A DNA stretch of 64,000 nt. It comes from Lota lota (Eukaryota > Chordata > Actinopteri > Gadiformes > Lotidae). The position numbers and the translations under genes are program-made. Under the pieces are notes generated by a model. That model was not told where the DNA came from, did not search any database, and saw only the letters and a list, made by a program, of their open reading frames with translations. Shown here piece after piece: positions 11,036-33,059 of this stretch (the stretch's first letter is position 1; the number at the start of each line of letters is the position of its first letter). The stretch spans positions 62,001-126,000 of the forward strand of contig JACYXH010000748.1 in the NCBI GenBank assembly GCA_026745465.1. The letters are read 5' to 3'.

Positions 11036-12892
11036 CTATCCCTGGCCCTCTCTACCTGTTGAAATATAAAAAAACATTATATATTCATCAGTAAAGGAAT
11101 AGTACTTACCTGATTCAGCTCCGCGGGTCCGGCTGGTGGTGCCCACAAAACAAAATTTGAACTATTGAAGGGGACGAGGAATGTTGTGCCCGTGCACTTT
11201 GGGTCACGTGACCCAACCCAAACCCAAACCTAACCTCGCCAGCGCCTCCATTTCTCACCTTAGTCCCCCTCGTCATATCTGTTGAAAAAAAGAGAGAATT
11301 TTAAACCAAATCTGGAAAAACTGTTTTTATATATTTTACGTATAGACATGTTTTTAACAGTTCTCTCTTTTTAGGTTCCTTTAACCCTCTTAATTATTAC
11401 GTGTTTAGGTAGCCGGTGGATAAAAACCGACGGTAACCACCTGCTACCAATTACTAATTAACTCACCTTAAGAGTGTTGGAGGCAATCCTGCCTCATTCT
11501 GGATTCAGAAAGCAGGTAGAGAACATCTCCCAGCTGTCCTGTTGTGTTTCTGCTGGGAGTTGTTTTATTGGGTGAGTTGTTTTTATTTGGGGATTGTTTT
11601 ATTTTATTGTGTATTTTTTATGGGGATTGTTTTATTCTTTTAGCCTTTTTAGTTACCCCTTTCCCCTTCCCCAAGCCCTAGCCTGAAGAAGGATAACCAT
11701 CCGAAACTGTTGCGACACAGGGCTTTTTAGCATAGATTCCTTTAGTTGTTGGTTTTAGCATAGCTCCTTTTAGCTTTGTTGTTTTTAGCATAGCTCCTTT
11801 TTAGCATTGGTTGTTTTTAGCTTCTTAGCTCTTTTAACTTTTTAGCAACAACCTCTCCCTCCCCATTTTTGTTTATGGGACCCCCTTGAATCTTCCCATA
11901 AATCCAGGGTCTTGACCCGTTTTGCCCTGCACTGTTGCACTGGCACTTTCCCAGTATTCACCTGGACCCCGGGTCTCTACCTAGGACTTGGGAGTCCAAG
12001 GTTGATTTCCCCTACTTTCCCCACCCTAAACCTTTCCCAGTTATCGTTACCCACCTAACCTCTACCCCTCCATGTACCTTGTCCTGGTTTCCCTGCCAGG
12101 CTGAAAACGGCTAACCCGCCCCAGACCAGGCAAAGGACAGGATAAGGGCCCCCTCCCTTTGGCACCTTTCCTGTGGCACCTTCCCTGTCTCCTCCTGGTC
12201 CCCAGGCCTTTACACAGGTCTTGGGTGTCCAGGGTTGACTTCCCCTATTTCCCTACCCTAACCCTAACCATCCCTCCCCCATGCCTAACCCTAACCTCCC
12301 CCACCCCATTCGGATTCCCCTCCTCAGCCCTTACGCTAATCAGCCTTGGTTGGGGAGAGGGATGATGATGGGCCCTCCTTTCCTCCCTTTAACTTACCTT
12401 CCCTATCCTATCCCCTCACCATCTCCCTCGGTCGTCACTCCTCAGCTTTCAATGCTAATCCGCTCCAGTTGAGTTGGAGGCAGGGGTTGATGCCCCTCAT
12501 TGACCCTGGCCAGAAACCTTACCTTCCCTACCCTGCCCACTATGGTTGTTTTTAGCATTAGCTGCTTAGCTGTTTTTATTTTTAGCATTAGCTGTTTTTA
12601 GCTTGTTTTTAGCATTAGCTGTTTTTAGTTTTCTTTCCCCAACCCGCCCACCCCTACCCTGTGGTTGTTGTTCGGGATGAGTACGCCCTTCTCCACCTGT
12701 TGAAATATAGGAAAAAAAAATATTATATTCATCAAAAAGGATAAAAAGAATAGTACTTACCTGATTCAGCTTCGTGGGTCCGGCTGGTGGTGCCCACAAA
12801 ACAAAATTAGAACTATTGAGGGGGACGAGGAATGTTGTGCCTGTGCACTTTGGGTCCTTGACCCAACCCAAACCCAAACCTAACCCTAAGCA
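11036..12892. repeat. Second direct copy of the inner arm
   Basis: Sequence from about 11041 onward repeats, in the same orientation, the left arm from about 9536 to 11000 and then again the block from about 9030. Its last part (12159-12892) pairs with 16128-16861 in inverted orientation (constant sum 29020). This makes three copies of the core module: two direct, one inverted. Confidence 0.85.
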
Positions 12893-12894
12893 GT

Positions 12895-15800
12895 AGCATG
12901 TTCTTTTGTGTTAAAAACGATAGTGCTTCACCAGTTGATATTGGTGTAAAACAACCATTAACAAGTTTAGCTACACTTTTTCATTTAAAGTGGGAAATAA
13001 ACAACATACCTTTTTATGTGCATAAACATGTTTTTTTTTGTGTAACCTTACTTGATAATGGTTGTTAAGACCTTTTAACAACATCAACTGGTCGTTTTTA
13101 AAACAAATAACCATGTTTATGCAGATTATGGTCAAAAGGTGATTCTCTCGCTATGAAAAGCATTTTCCGCACACAAAAAGGTGGTATGTTGTTCATTTCC
13201 CACTTTAAATGGAAAATTGTAACTGAACTTGTTAATGGTTGTTTTAGACCTTATAACCACATCAACTGGTGAAGCACCATCGTTTTTAAAACAAAAAACC
13301 ATGTTTATGCACATTGTGGTCAAAAGGTGATTCTCTCGCTATGAAAAGCATTTTCCGCACATAAAAAGGTTGTATGTTGCTTATTTCCCACTTTAAACGA
13401 CAAAGTGTAGCTGAACTTGTTAATGGTTGTTTAGACCTTATAACAACATGAATTGGTGGAGCACCATCGTTTTTAAAACAAAAAAAACATGTTTATGCAG
13501 ATTGTGGTCAAAAGTTGATTCTCTCGCTATGAAAAGCATTTTCCGCACACAAAAAGGTGGTATGTTGTTCATTTCCCACTTTAAATGGAAAATTGTAACT
13601 GAACTTGTTAATGGTTGTTTTAGACCTTATAACCACATCAACTGGTGAAGCACCATCGTTTTTAAAACAAAAAAAACATGTTTATGCAGATTGTGGTCAC
13701 AAAGTGATTCTCTCGATCTGTAAAGCATTTTCCGCACATAAAAAGGTGGTATGTTGCTTATTTCCCACTTTAAATGGAAAAGTGTAGCTGAACTTGTTAA
13801 TGGTTGTTTAGACCTTATAAACACAAACTTGGTGGAGCACCATCGTTTTTAAAACAAAAAACCATTTTTATGCACATTGTGGTAAAAAGGTGATTCTCTC
13901 GCTATGAAAAGCATTTTCTGCACACAAAAAGGTGGTATGTTGTTCATTTCCCACTTTAAATGGAAAATTGTAACTGAACTTGTTAATTATAGTTTTAGAC
14001 CTTATAACTACATCAACTGGTGAAGCACCATCGTTTTTAAAACAAAAACACCATGTTTATGCAGATTGTGGTCAAAAGGTGATTCTCTCGCTATGAAAAG
14101 CATTTTCCGCACACAAAAAGGTGGTATGTTGTTCATTTCCCACTTTAAATGGAAAATTGTAACTGAACTTGTTAATGGTTGTTTTAGACCTTATAACCAC
14201 ATCAACTGGTGAAGCACCATCGTTTTTAAAACAAAAAAACATGTTTATGCACATTGTGGTCAAAAGGTGATTCTCTCGCTATGAAAAGCATTTTCCGCAC
14301 ATAAAAAGGTGGTATGTTGCTTATTTCCCACTTTAAATGGGAAAGTGTAGCTGAACTTGTTAATGGTTGTTTTAGACCTTATAACAACATCAACTGGTAG
14401 AGCACCATCGTTTTTAAAACAGAAAAAAACATGTTTATGCACATTGTGGTAAAAAGGTGATTCTCTCGCTATGAAAAGCATTTTCCGCACACAAAAAGGT
14501 GGTATGTTGTTCATTTCCCACTTTAAATGGAAAAGTGTAGCTGAACTTGTTAATGGTTGTTTAGACATTATAACAACATCAACTGGTGGAGCACCATCGT
14601 TTTTAAAACAAAAAAACCATGTTTATGCACATTGTGGTCACAAAGTGATTCTCTCGATCTGTAAAGCCTTTTTCCGCACATTAAGAAGTAGTATGTTGCT
14701 TATTTCCCACTTTAAATGGAAAAGTGTAGCTGAACTTGTTAATGGTTGTTTAGACCTTATAAACACATAAACTTGGTGGACCACCATCGTTTTTAAAACA
14801 AAAAAACATTTTTATGCACATTGTGGTCAAAAGGTGATTCTCTCGCTATGAAAAGCATTTTCCTCACATAAAAAGGTTGTATGTTGCTTATTTCCCACTT
14901 TAAACGACAAAGTGTAGCTGAACTTGTTAATGGTTGTTTAGACCTTATAACAACATGAATTGGTGGAGCACCATCGTTTTTAAAGCAAAAAAAACATGTT
15001 TATGCAGATTGTGGTAAAAAGGTGATTCTCTCGCTATGAAAAGGATTTTCCGCACACAAAAAGGTGGTATGTTGTTCATTTCCCACTTTAAATGGAAAAG
15101 TGTAGCTGAACTTGTTAATGGTTGTTTAGACCTTATAAACACATCAACTTGGTGGAGCACCATCGTTTTAAAAACAAAAAACCATGTTTATGCATATTGT
15201 GGTCACAAAGTGATTCTCTCGATCTATAAAGCATTTTCCTCACGTAAAAAGGTGGTATGTTGCTTATTTCCCACTTTAAATGGAAAATTGTAGCTGAACT
15301 TGTTAATAGTTGTTTAGATCTTATAAACACAAACTTGGTGGAGCACCATCGTTTTTAAAACAAAAAAACATTTTTATGCACATTTTGGTCAAAAGGTGAT
15401 TCTCTCGCTATGAAAAGCATTTTCCGCACATAAAAAGGTGGTATGTTGCTTATTTCCCACTTTAAATGGGAAAGTGTAGCTGAACTTGTTAATGGTTGTT
15501 TAGACCTTATAAAAACATCAACTGGTGGAGCACCATCGTTTTTAAAACAAAAAAAAAGCATGTTTATGCACATTGTGGTCAAAAGGTGATTCTCTCGCTA
15601 TGAAAAACATCTTCCGCACACAAAAAGGTGGTATGTTGTTAATTTCCCACTTTAAATGGAAAATTGTAACTGAACTTGTTAATGGTTGTTTTAGACCTTA
15701 TAACCACATAAACTGGTGGAGCACCATCGTTTTTAAAACAATAAAACATTTTTATGCACATTGTGGTCAAAAGGTGATTCTCTCGCTACGAAAAGCATTT

Positions 15801-16130
15801 TCCGCACATAAAAAGGTGGTATGTTGCTTATTTCCAACTTTAAATGGAAAAGTGTAACTTAACTTTTTAATGGTTGTTTACCTTAAAACAACATCCACTG
15901 GTGAAGCACCATCGTTTTTAAAACAAAAAATTATGTTTATGCACATTGTGGTCAAAAGGTGATTCTCTCGATCTGGAAAGCATTTTCCGCACATAAAGCA
16001 AGTGTTATGTTGCTTTTTTCCCACTTTAAAGGAAAAAAATGTAACTAAGCTTGTTTATGGTTGTTTTATACCAATATCAACTGGTGATGCAATATCGTTT
16101 TTAACACAAAAGAACATGCTAATGCTTAGG
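12895..16130 (+). repeat. Satellite array, ~188-bp monomer, about 16-17 copies
   Basis: The landmark ttctctcgctatgaaaagca recurs at about 13143, 13331, 13519, 13708 and so on to about 15966, giving a monomer near 188 bp. Each monomer also carries cccactttaaatggaaaa, cttgttaatggttgtt and agcaccatcgtttttaaaac. The first ~120 bp of the array (to about 13015) runs in the opposite direction and the array then flips. Reading frames inside are shared by every monomer and are repeat by-products. Confidence 0.95.
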
Positions 16131-17831
16131 GTTAGGGATAGGTTTGGGTCATGTCTATACGTAAAATATATAAAAAGTTTTTCCAGATTTGGTTTAAAAT
16201 TCTCTTTCTTTCAACAGATATGACTAGGGGGACTAAGGTGAGGAATGGAGGCGCTGGCGAGGTTAGGTTTGGGTTTGGGTTGGGTCAAGGGACCCAAAGT
16301 ACTATTCTTTTTATCCTTTTTGATTAATATAATATATATTTTTGGTGGAGAAGGGCGTACTCATCCCGGACAACAACCATAGGGTAGGGGTGGGCGGGTT
16401 GGGGAAAGAAAACAAGCTAAAAATTGCTAATGCTAAAAATAAAAACAGCTAAGCAGCTAATGCTAAAAACAACCATAAGGTGGGCAGGGTAGGGAAGGTA
16501 AGGTTTCTGGCCAGGGTCAATGAGGGGCATCAACCCCTGCCTCCAACTCAACTGGAGCGGGTTAGCATTGAAAGCTGAGGAGTGGGGACCGAGGGAGATG
16601 GTGAGGGGATAGGGTAGGGAAGGTAAGTTAAAGGGAGGAAAGGAGGGCCCATCATCATCCCTCTCCCCAACCAAGGCTGATTAGCGTAAGGGCTGAGGAG
16701 GGGAATCCGAATGGGGTGGGGGAGGTTAGGGTTAGGCATGGGGGAGGGATGGTTAGGGTTAGGGTAGGGAAGTAGGGGAAGTAAACCCTGGACACCCAAG
16801 ACCTGTGTAAAGGCCTGGGGACCAGGAGGAGACAGGGAAGGTGCCACAGGAAAGGTGCCAAAGGGAGGGGGCCCTTATCCTGTCCTTTGCCTGGTCTGGG
16901 GCGGGTTAGCCGTTTTCAGCCTGGCAGGGAAACCAGGACAAGGTACATGGAGGGGTAGAGGTTAGGTGGGTAACGATAACTGGGAAAGGGTGGGGAAAGT
17001 AGGGAAAATCAACCCTGGACTCCCAAGGCCTAGGTAGAGACCCGGGGTCCAGGTGAATATTGGGAAAGCGGATTAGCCTCTTACAGCCAGCAGAGAAACA
17101 GGACGAGGTGGAGGAAGGGGTAAAGGTTAAGTGGGGTAAGGGATGATTGTGGAAGGACAAATGGAGACAGGGCAAAAGGGGTCAAGACCCTGGCCTTTAT
17201 GGGAAGATTCAAGGGGGTCACATAAACTAAAATGGGGAGGGAGAGGTTGTTGCTAAAAAGCTAAAAGAGCTAAGAAGCTAAAAACAACCAATGCTAAAAA
17301 TGAGCTAGGCTAAAAACTACTTTAAAAACAACAAAGCTAAAAGGAGCTATGCTAAAACCAACAACTAAAGGAATCTATGCTAAAAAAGCCCTGTGTCGCG
17401 ACAGTTTCGGATTGTTATCCTTCTTCAGGCTAGGGCTTGGGGAAGGGGTAACTAAAAAGGATAAAGGGCTAAAAGAATAAAACAATCCCCATAAAAAAAT
17501 ACACAATCAAATAAAACAATCCCCAAATAAAAACAACTCCCCCAATAAACAACTCCACAACAGAAACACAGACAGGACAGCAGGGAGATGTTCTCTCTAT
17601 GCTGTCTGAATCCAGAATGAGGCAGGATTGCCTCCAACACTCTTAAGGTGAGTTAATTAGTAATTGGTAGCAGGTGGTTACCGTCGGTTTTTATCCACCG
17701 GCTACCTAAACACGTAATAATTAAGAGGGTTAAAGGAACCTAAAAAGAGAACTGTTAAAAACATGTCTATACGTAAAATATATATAAACAGTTTTTCCAG
17801 ATTTGGTTTAAAATTCTCTTTTTTTCAACAG

Positions 17832-18001
17832 ATATGACGAGGGGGGACTAAGGTGAGGAATGGAGGCACTGGCGAGGTTAGGTTTGGGTTTGGGTTGGGT
17901 CAAGGGACCCAAAGTGCACGGGCACAACATTCCTCGTCCCCTTCAATAGTTCAAATTTGGTTTTGTGGGCACCACCAGCCGGACTCGCGCAGCTGAATCA
18001 G
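17832..18001 (+). other. Exon-like unit 1 in right arm
   Basis: A 170-bp block lies between tttttttcaacag and gtaagtac. It contains atatgacg near the start and ends in a segment reading VGTTSRTRAAESG. It is followed by two further blocks with the same style of splice signals. A coding function is not established. Confidence 0.3.
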
Positions 18002-18058
18002 GTAAGTACTATTCCTTTACAGATGAATATATAATATATGTTTTTTATATTTCAACAG

Positions 18059-18162
18059 GTAGAGAGGGCCGTACTCGTCCTGGACGACAACCGTGGGGTA
18101 GGGGTGGGCGTGTTGGGGAGGTACAGAATGCACCACCAGCCAGGCCCGAGGAGCTGAACCAG
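18059..18162 (+). other. Exon-like RG-rich unit 2 in right arm
   Basis: A 104-bp block between an AG acceptor (tttcaacag) and a GT donor (gtaagtac) is open in one frame and encodes an arginine/glycine-rich peptide, GREGRTRPGRQPWGRGGRVG, then EVQNAPPARPEELNQ. A third block starts at 18227 after another tttcaacag but soon reaches stops. It is repeated in the left arm on the opposite strand, and partial copies occur near 12700-12800 and 11040-11130. It may be a duplicated mini-exon of an unknown gene or an internally repeated transposon segment. Confidence 0.35.
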
Positions 18163-19977
18163 GTAAGTACTATTCTTTTTATCCTTTTTGATGAATATAA
18201 TATATATTTTCTCTATATTTCAACAGGTGGAGAAGGGCGTACTCATCCCGGACAACAACCATAGGGTAGGGGATGGCGGGTTGGGGAAAGAAAACTAAAA
18301 ACAGCTAATGCTAAAAACAGGTAATGCTAAAAATAAAAACAGCTAAGCAGCTAATGCTAAAAACAACCATAAGGTGGGCAGGGTGGGGAAGGTAAGGTTT
18401 CTGGCCAGGGTCAATGAGGGGCATCAACCCCTGCCTCCAACTCAACTGGAGCGGGTTAGCATTGAAAGCTGAGGAGTGGGGACCGAGGGAGATGGTGAGG
18501 GGATAGGGTAGGGAAGGTAAGTTAAAGGGAGGAAAGGAGGGCCCATCATCATCCCTCTCCCCAACCAAGGCTGATTAGCGTAAGGGCTGAGGAGGGGAAT
18601 CCGAATGGGGTGGGGGAGGTTAGGGTTAGCTACGGGGTTAGTTAGGGTTAGTTATATGAACACATTGTAGTCAAAAAGTGATTCTCTCGCTCTGAAAAGC
18701 ATTTTCCCCACATAAAAAAAGTGGTATGTTGCTTAATTCCCACTTTAAATGGGAAAGTGTAACTAAGCTTGTTAATGGTTGTTTAGACTTTATAACAACA
18801 TCAACTGGTGAAGCACCATATTTATTTAACACAAAAAAACATGTTTATGCTTAGAAACACATTGTGGTCAAAACACATTAAATGAGAAATGTTGCTTTTT
18901 TCACACTGTGGGAGAGTGTGTGGAGGATGGCTGGTTTAAGCAGCCTCACCTGGCACGAGTCAGACTGATTGGACTCTGGGGCTGGGTGAGGCTGCACACC
19001 TGTTGCACATTGAGCAATCAGTGTGCACAGGTTAAACCAGCCTTATACCATTGTCAAGAAGTGAAGCACCATCGTTTTAACAATAGAAACAGTTCATTCT
19101 CAGAAACACATTGAATTAAAAAAAGTGATTATCTCGCTCTGAAAAGCATTTTCCGCACATAAAATTAGAAATGTTGCTTTTTTTACACTTTAAATGGAAA
19201 CGTGTTACTAAGCATGAATGAACACGAAAATGAAAATGAACACGTAAAGACCTTTTACCGTCATCAAGGTTTTTAATAGAAGAGTTCTCAACAGCTTTAT
19301 TCTTCATTATTCGTTGGTTCCTATAACTATATAAGCCTAATTATAAACGGTAATTAAGGTTTAATAGAAGAGTTCTCAACAGGTTTATTTTTTATTATTC
19401 GTTGTTTCCTATAACTATATAAGCCTAATTATAAAGGGTAATGAAGGTTTAATAGAAGCACACAATGGTGATGTTAGTTGGACGATATACTCTTAAAAAA
19501 TAATAGCTGGTTAAAATATATTTGGTTCAGATTAGTCTGGTGTAAAGACTGGACATTGGACAATATTTCACACTATAAGATAGCCGAAATCGATATTCAA
19601 CGCGTTTTTTTCCTCATATCAAGGACATGGTGTGGGACTCGGGGAAATATGTGGGAAACATTTTCCAATGTGGAAACAGGACTAATATGAAACAAATCAG
19701 CTCTCAATGACCTTTTGAAATTAGGAAGCAGAAAAGGGGGAATATTGAAGATCAAACTGAATTCTTCATCTTGGATTTCGTTGTGTGTGTCAACGTCCGT
19801 CTGAAACAACCTGAATATATGAAATGTTTCTTAAACCAATCAATCCCATTTGATGGTAGGCTATAATATAAAACTAAATAGGCAATAAAAGTGTGAGTGA
19901 TGTTGTGTCATCGACTCAAGACAAGCGCGTAATCAGTTAAACACACACCTTGTGCGCGTGCGTGTGTACACACCACG

Positions 19978-20130
<153 letters not shown>

Positions 20131-20973
20131 TGAACAGAAGAAGATAGAGACCCAACCCCACTAAATAAACACAAGACATAATGACAGGTTCTTCAAAGGT
20201 AGGTTTGATAGACCGTATTCATCCTTTCACCACAGTGACTGAATGACTGAGACACGTGTTGTCACTACACTGTGTCTTACCATTAAGTTGGAGTTGAGCT
20301 TTGGGTGGAGGTGTTTGAAGTGTGAAGGACAGGTGCAGCAATGCACAGCAAACAATATACCTAACGAAACAATAATCATCTTTAGTTAAGTATTGATTAA
20401 TTCAATGACTTCAACAGAAAGCCTTATCCAGTTCTTCAGAAGTGCTTCAAAATATGGATTTCATGGATGTGTGTCAGGTTAGGGAGGGGTGTTGTGTGTA
20501 CCTTTCCTTGGCCCTTTTCTTAATAGCTGCTTGTAAAGGGTGTAACACAATGAAAGAAAAACACAAGAAGAACGCAACCCATAATGATGACTCATTGAAG
20601 ATAATTGAATTAATTAAATAACCCTGCCTATTATAGAATCACACGCCAGTACAAACATGCTTACTCTCACTCTGAGTACTCTGTACTCTGCTCTTCTGAG
20701 AAGAGAAATCATCCATTGTATAGATTCTACAGAAAATCTTACTGATCTACTAGAAACAGAGGAGAGGAGGCATTTTCTACGTCATGTGTGTCTTTGCATT
20801 ATGTTTATTTGTCTCTTTATTGATAACATGGTATACATGTTCCTGTTGGTTCTACTGTAAAGAAGGAGCTGCATCAGTGACGTGTCTCTACATGCTGTTT
20901 GAACTATCAAGTGTCTCTTTGTTTTTCTCTGAGTCATTAATCAGCAGCCTATAAGAGGTTAGTCTGGGAGGAG

Positions 20974-21065
20974 TATAAACTGGGAGGGGGACACAACATA
21001 ATTTCCTTCTTATGAGTTGGACAGTTTTCTTTGGCTCACTTTATTACAGCAGGAATAAGACTAAG
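20974..21065 (+). promoter_or_regulatory. Candidate promoter and noncoding first exon upstream of the NLR gene
   Basis: A TATA box (TATAAAC, 20974-20980) sits in gggaggagtataaactggga. About 30-90 bp later the segment ttggctcactttattacagc...ataagactaag ends at 21065 before a GT donor (gtactg). Mirror copies in the left arm (about 6655-6750 and 6100-6210) carry TTTAAAC and TATATAC at the same place and point left. The position 1.2 kb before the NLR start codon makes it a plausible driver, but the splice into the ATG exon is not visible. Confidence 0.4.
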
Positions 21066-22305
21066 GTACTGTACTCAACTCTTATCTGTGATATACCATA
21101 AATATGTATAACTTATATATCATATCAATATGACAAGTGCTATTTTTCTATAAACATGTACGGTTAAAAAGGTTTTTAAATGTTATGTACATGTTTGAAC
21201 TGTAGCATACTTGAAACATGTCACTGTGTCTCTTTGTCTTTCTCTGTCTGAGCTTCTAGACATCAGAGCTCTCTGTCAATCGTTCATATTTGAACAAAGT
21301 CTTCATTACTGAGTAGATCCCAACAAACCAAATGTGGGACAAAGTGTATGTTTGTGTGGGACAATGTGGGACACGTTACCAATGTGGAGAGGTAGTCTAC
21401 AAATATGTCTTTTTACCTTAAGAAATAAACATTCTCATGTTGCTTCACATCGTATTCCCCTCGTGGGACGTTGAAAAATACGAACTCTGAGAATCGCCTT
21501 GCATCAGCTTTACCCAGTTGTAAGGAGTTTCACGGTCTTTGTTGTAAGTGCATTTCATTTTCTTTGTGGTAGTTTCCAACATATTCCGCCTAAATCTGCA
21601 CAGCTTGTGACTTTGTGGTGACTCCATGTTCAGCGTTGGGCGGAGCAGAGCAGGCAGCAAAGACGGTGACAGGTTCACCTGCACTCGACACACATGTGTG
21701 CTCAGTTTGATCCACATCAAACACACCCCCGTGATGACAGCCTTCACTGCCTTCTTCACAGCCATTGGCTAAAATCCAGATTTTAGAAAAGCGTCCTGCA
21801 GTGGTTTGACCTTTGAAATCTAGAGCCAATCAAAATGCGGGACATTCTCTCAATATGTTGGACGCGGGACAAAGGATAAAAATGTGGTTTAACCAGCCCA
21901 GGGAACAGTAGGTATGAAATATGTATGGTGAACTTGATCTTGATCAGACACATGTGAAGCCCTTAAGAGACATTCTGTGTGGAATGATAAATAGTTATTA
22001 GTGATGATGAATTATGATGAATTAAATAGTTATTAGAAACGTCTGGGCAGTATCTCCACATCTTTCACCTCATTGAGAATGAGAGGGTCTATGAATAAGC
22101 GTCTAGGAAAGATTACCCTGCCTCTCGTCCAAAATAAACAGAGACAACATCCCCTGTGACCGGCAATAAGCAGTTCATATAAAAGCAGAGAATAAACAAA
22201 CGCTAGAAAATATGTCGTTGTGTTTGTGTCCATGTCTCCAGTCTACTATGAAAAGGAGAAACAGGAAGGGGGTTCTTACCTCTAAAACCACTCTGTCTTG
22301 GGAAC

Positions 22306-31255
<8,950 letters not shown>

Positions 31256-31815
31256 AAAAAAAAACACGCACGCGCTCCGGCGGGTGGGCAGGCGGACCCA
31301 CTCACACACACAAACACACAGACGCACACACATAGTACACACACACATAGTACACACACATAGTACACACACACACACACACACACACACATAGTGCACA
31401 CACACATAGTGCACACACAAACATATAAAACACACACATAGCACACAAACACATAGTACACACACACACATAGTACAAACACAGTACACACACAGTACAC
31501 ATACACACACAGTACACATACACACATAGTATACACACAGTGCACACACACATAGCACACACACACATAGTACACATACACACACACACAGTACAAACAC
31601 ATAGTACACACACACAGTACAAACACATAGTAAACACACACATAGCACACACACATAGTACACATACACATATAGTACAAACACAAAGTAAACACACACA
31701 CATAGTACACTTACACACACATAGTACAAACACATAGTACACACACACACACATAGAACACACACACACACACACACACATAGAACACACACACAGTACA
31801 CACACATAAATACAC
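31256..31815 (+). repeat. CA-rich degenerate microsatellite after the B30.2 exon
   Basis: A 550-bp tract of acacacacatagtacacac-type repeats starts right behind the NLR stop codon and probably lies in its 3' UTR or beyond. An equivalent tract follows the second B30.2 exon (48090-48470). Confidence 0.95.
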
Positions 31816-32560
31816 GAAAAAGTTATATTTTCTCTCATTTACTTCAATAACTTTTTACATTTTTTTATGTCACATACTTTTTGCTTTTACTCAAGTCTAT
31901 TTGTGAATTAAAAATGGAGGCGAGAGAGAGATTTATTGTGGCTGTATTTTCCTTCATGTTCTTTTGTAGAGATTTAATGTTATTCTGTGTTGTTTTATTT
32001 GAAGGGATACATGCTATTTGATATGTTGTTAATGTCTATTAGACAAGCATATACAATGTAATATTTGTCTATTTACGTTCATCTTGCTCTGCTTATTACA
32101 ACAATAAATAATTTGGTTTGAAGTAACTCAGTACTTGAGTAATCTTTTCACTAGATACTTTCTTACTCTTCCTCAAGTCATTATCTGATGACTACTTTTA
32201 CTTCTACTTGAGTTATTCTTACTTTAAATATATACTTGTTATTTATAAAAGTAGAGTGTTATAAATAGGAGGTTATTGACAGTGCTCATTATTCGATATA
32301 ATTATATAACCTACAATTCTTATCATTACCACCATTAACACTTATCTTGTTCTGTCTTAGTATGTCTTCTACGATCTTAAACTTAGTAGCCTATGCTCTT
32401 TAGTCAACGTTACTAGAATAATCGCATAATGCAGAAAGAAAACCCTGGTTGCTTTCCAGAGCGAGAAGTTGTCTCTCAAACAAGGAATATAGACCTATAC
32501 AAATACAATAATCTGTGTGTTCTGTGTATGAGACGCATTGCCATGCACCAAGACTATGGC
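31816..32560. other. Downstream flank, duplicated
   Basis: No gene seen. About 31830-32445 is repeated at about 48470-49110 with high similarity (shared acaagcatatacaatgtaat and tactcttcct...gtcattatctgatga), so the duplicated B30.2 block includes this 3' flank. Confidence 0.75.
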
Positions 32561-32569
32561 TAGAGTTCT

Positions 32570-33055
32570 CAACAGCTTTATTTATTATTTGTTGGTTCTT
32601 ATAACTATATACGGCTAATTATAAAGGGTAGTGACGTTTTAATAGAAGAGTTCTCAACAGCTTTATTCTTTATAATTCGTTGGTTCCTATAACTATATAA
32701 GCCTAATTATAAAGGGTAATGAAGGTTTAATAGAAGAGTTCTCAACAGCTTTATTCTTTATTATTCGTTGGTTCCTATAACTATATAAGCCTAATTATAA
32801 AGGGTAATGAAGGTTTAATAGAAGAGTTCTCAACAGCTTTATTCTTTATAATTCGTTGGTTCCTATAACTATATAAGCCTAATTATAAAGGGTAATGAAG
32901 GTTTAATAGAAGAGTTCTCAACAGCTTTATTCTTTATTATTCGTTGGTTCTTATAACTATATAAGCCTAATTATAAAGGGTAATGAAGGTTTAATAGAAG
33001 AGTTCTCAACAGCTTTATTCTTTATCATTCGTTGGTTCCCATAACTATATAAGCC
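32570..33055 (+). repeat. 88-bp tandem repeat array, about 5.5 copies
   Basis: The unit is gagttctcaacagctttatt, ctttattattcgttggttcc, tataactatataagcctaat, tataaagggtaatgaaggtt, taatagaa. It is the same unit found once or twice in each arm of the giant palindrome and at 34320-34445. Confidence 0.95.
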
Positions 33056-33059
33056 TACG

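Noticed and set aside
13132..15857. Recurrent 60-100-codon frames in the satellite
   Set aside because: Each is the same satellite monomer read through; their ends follow monomer indels.
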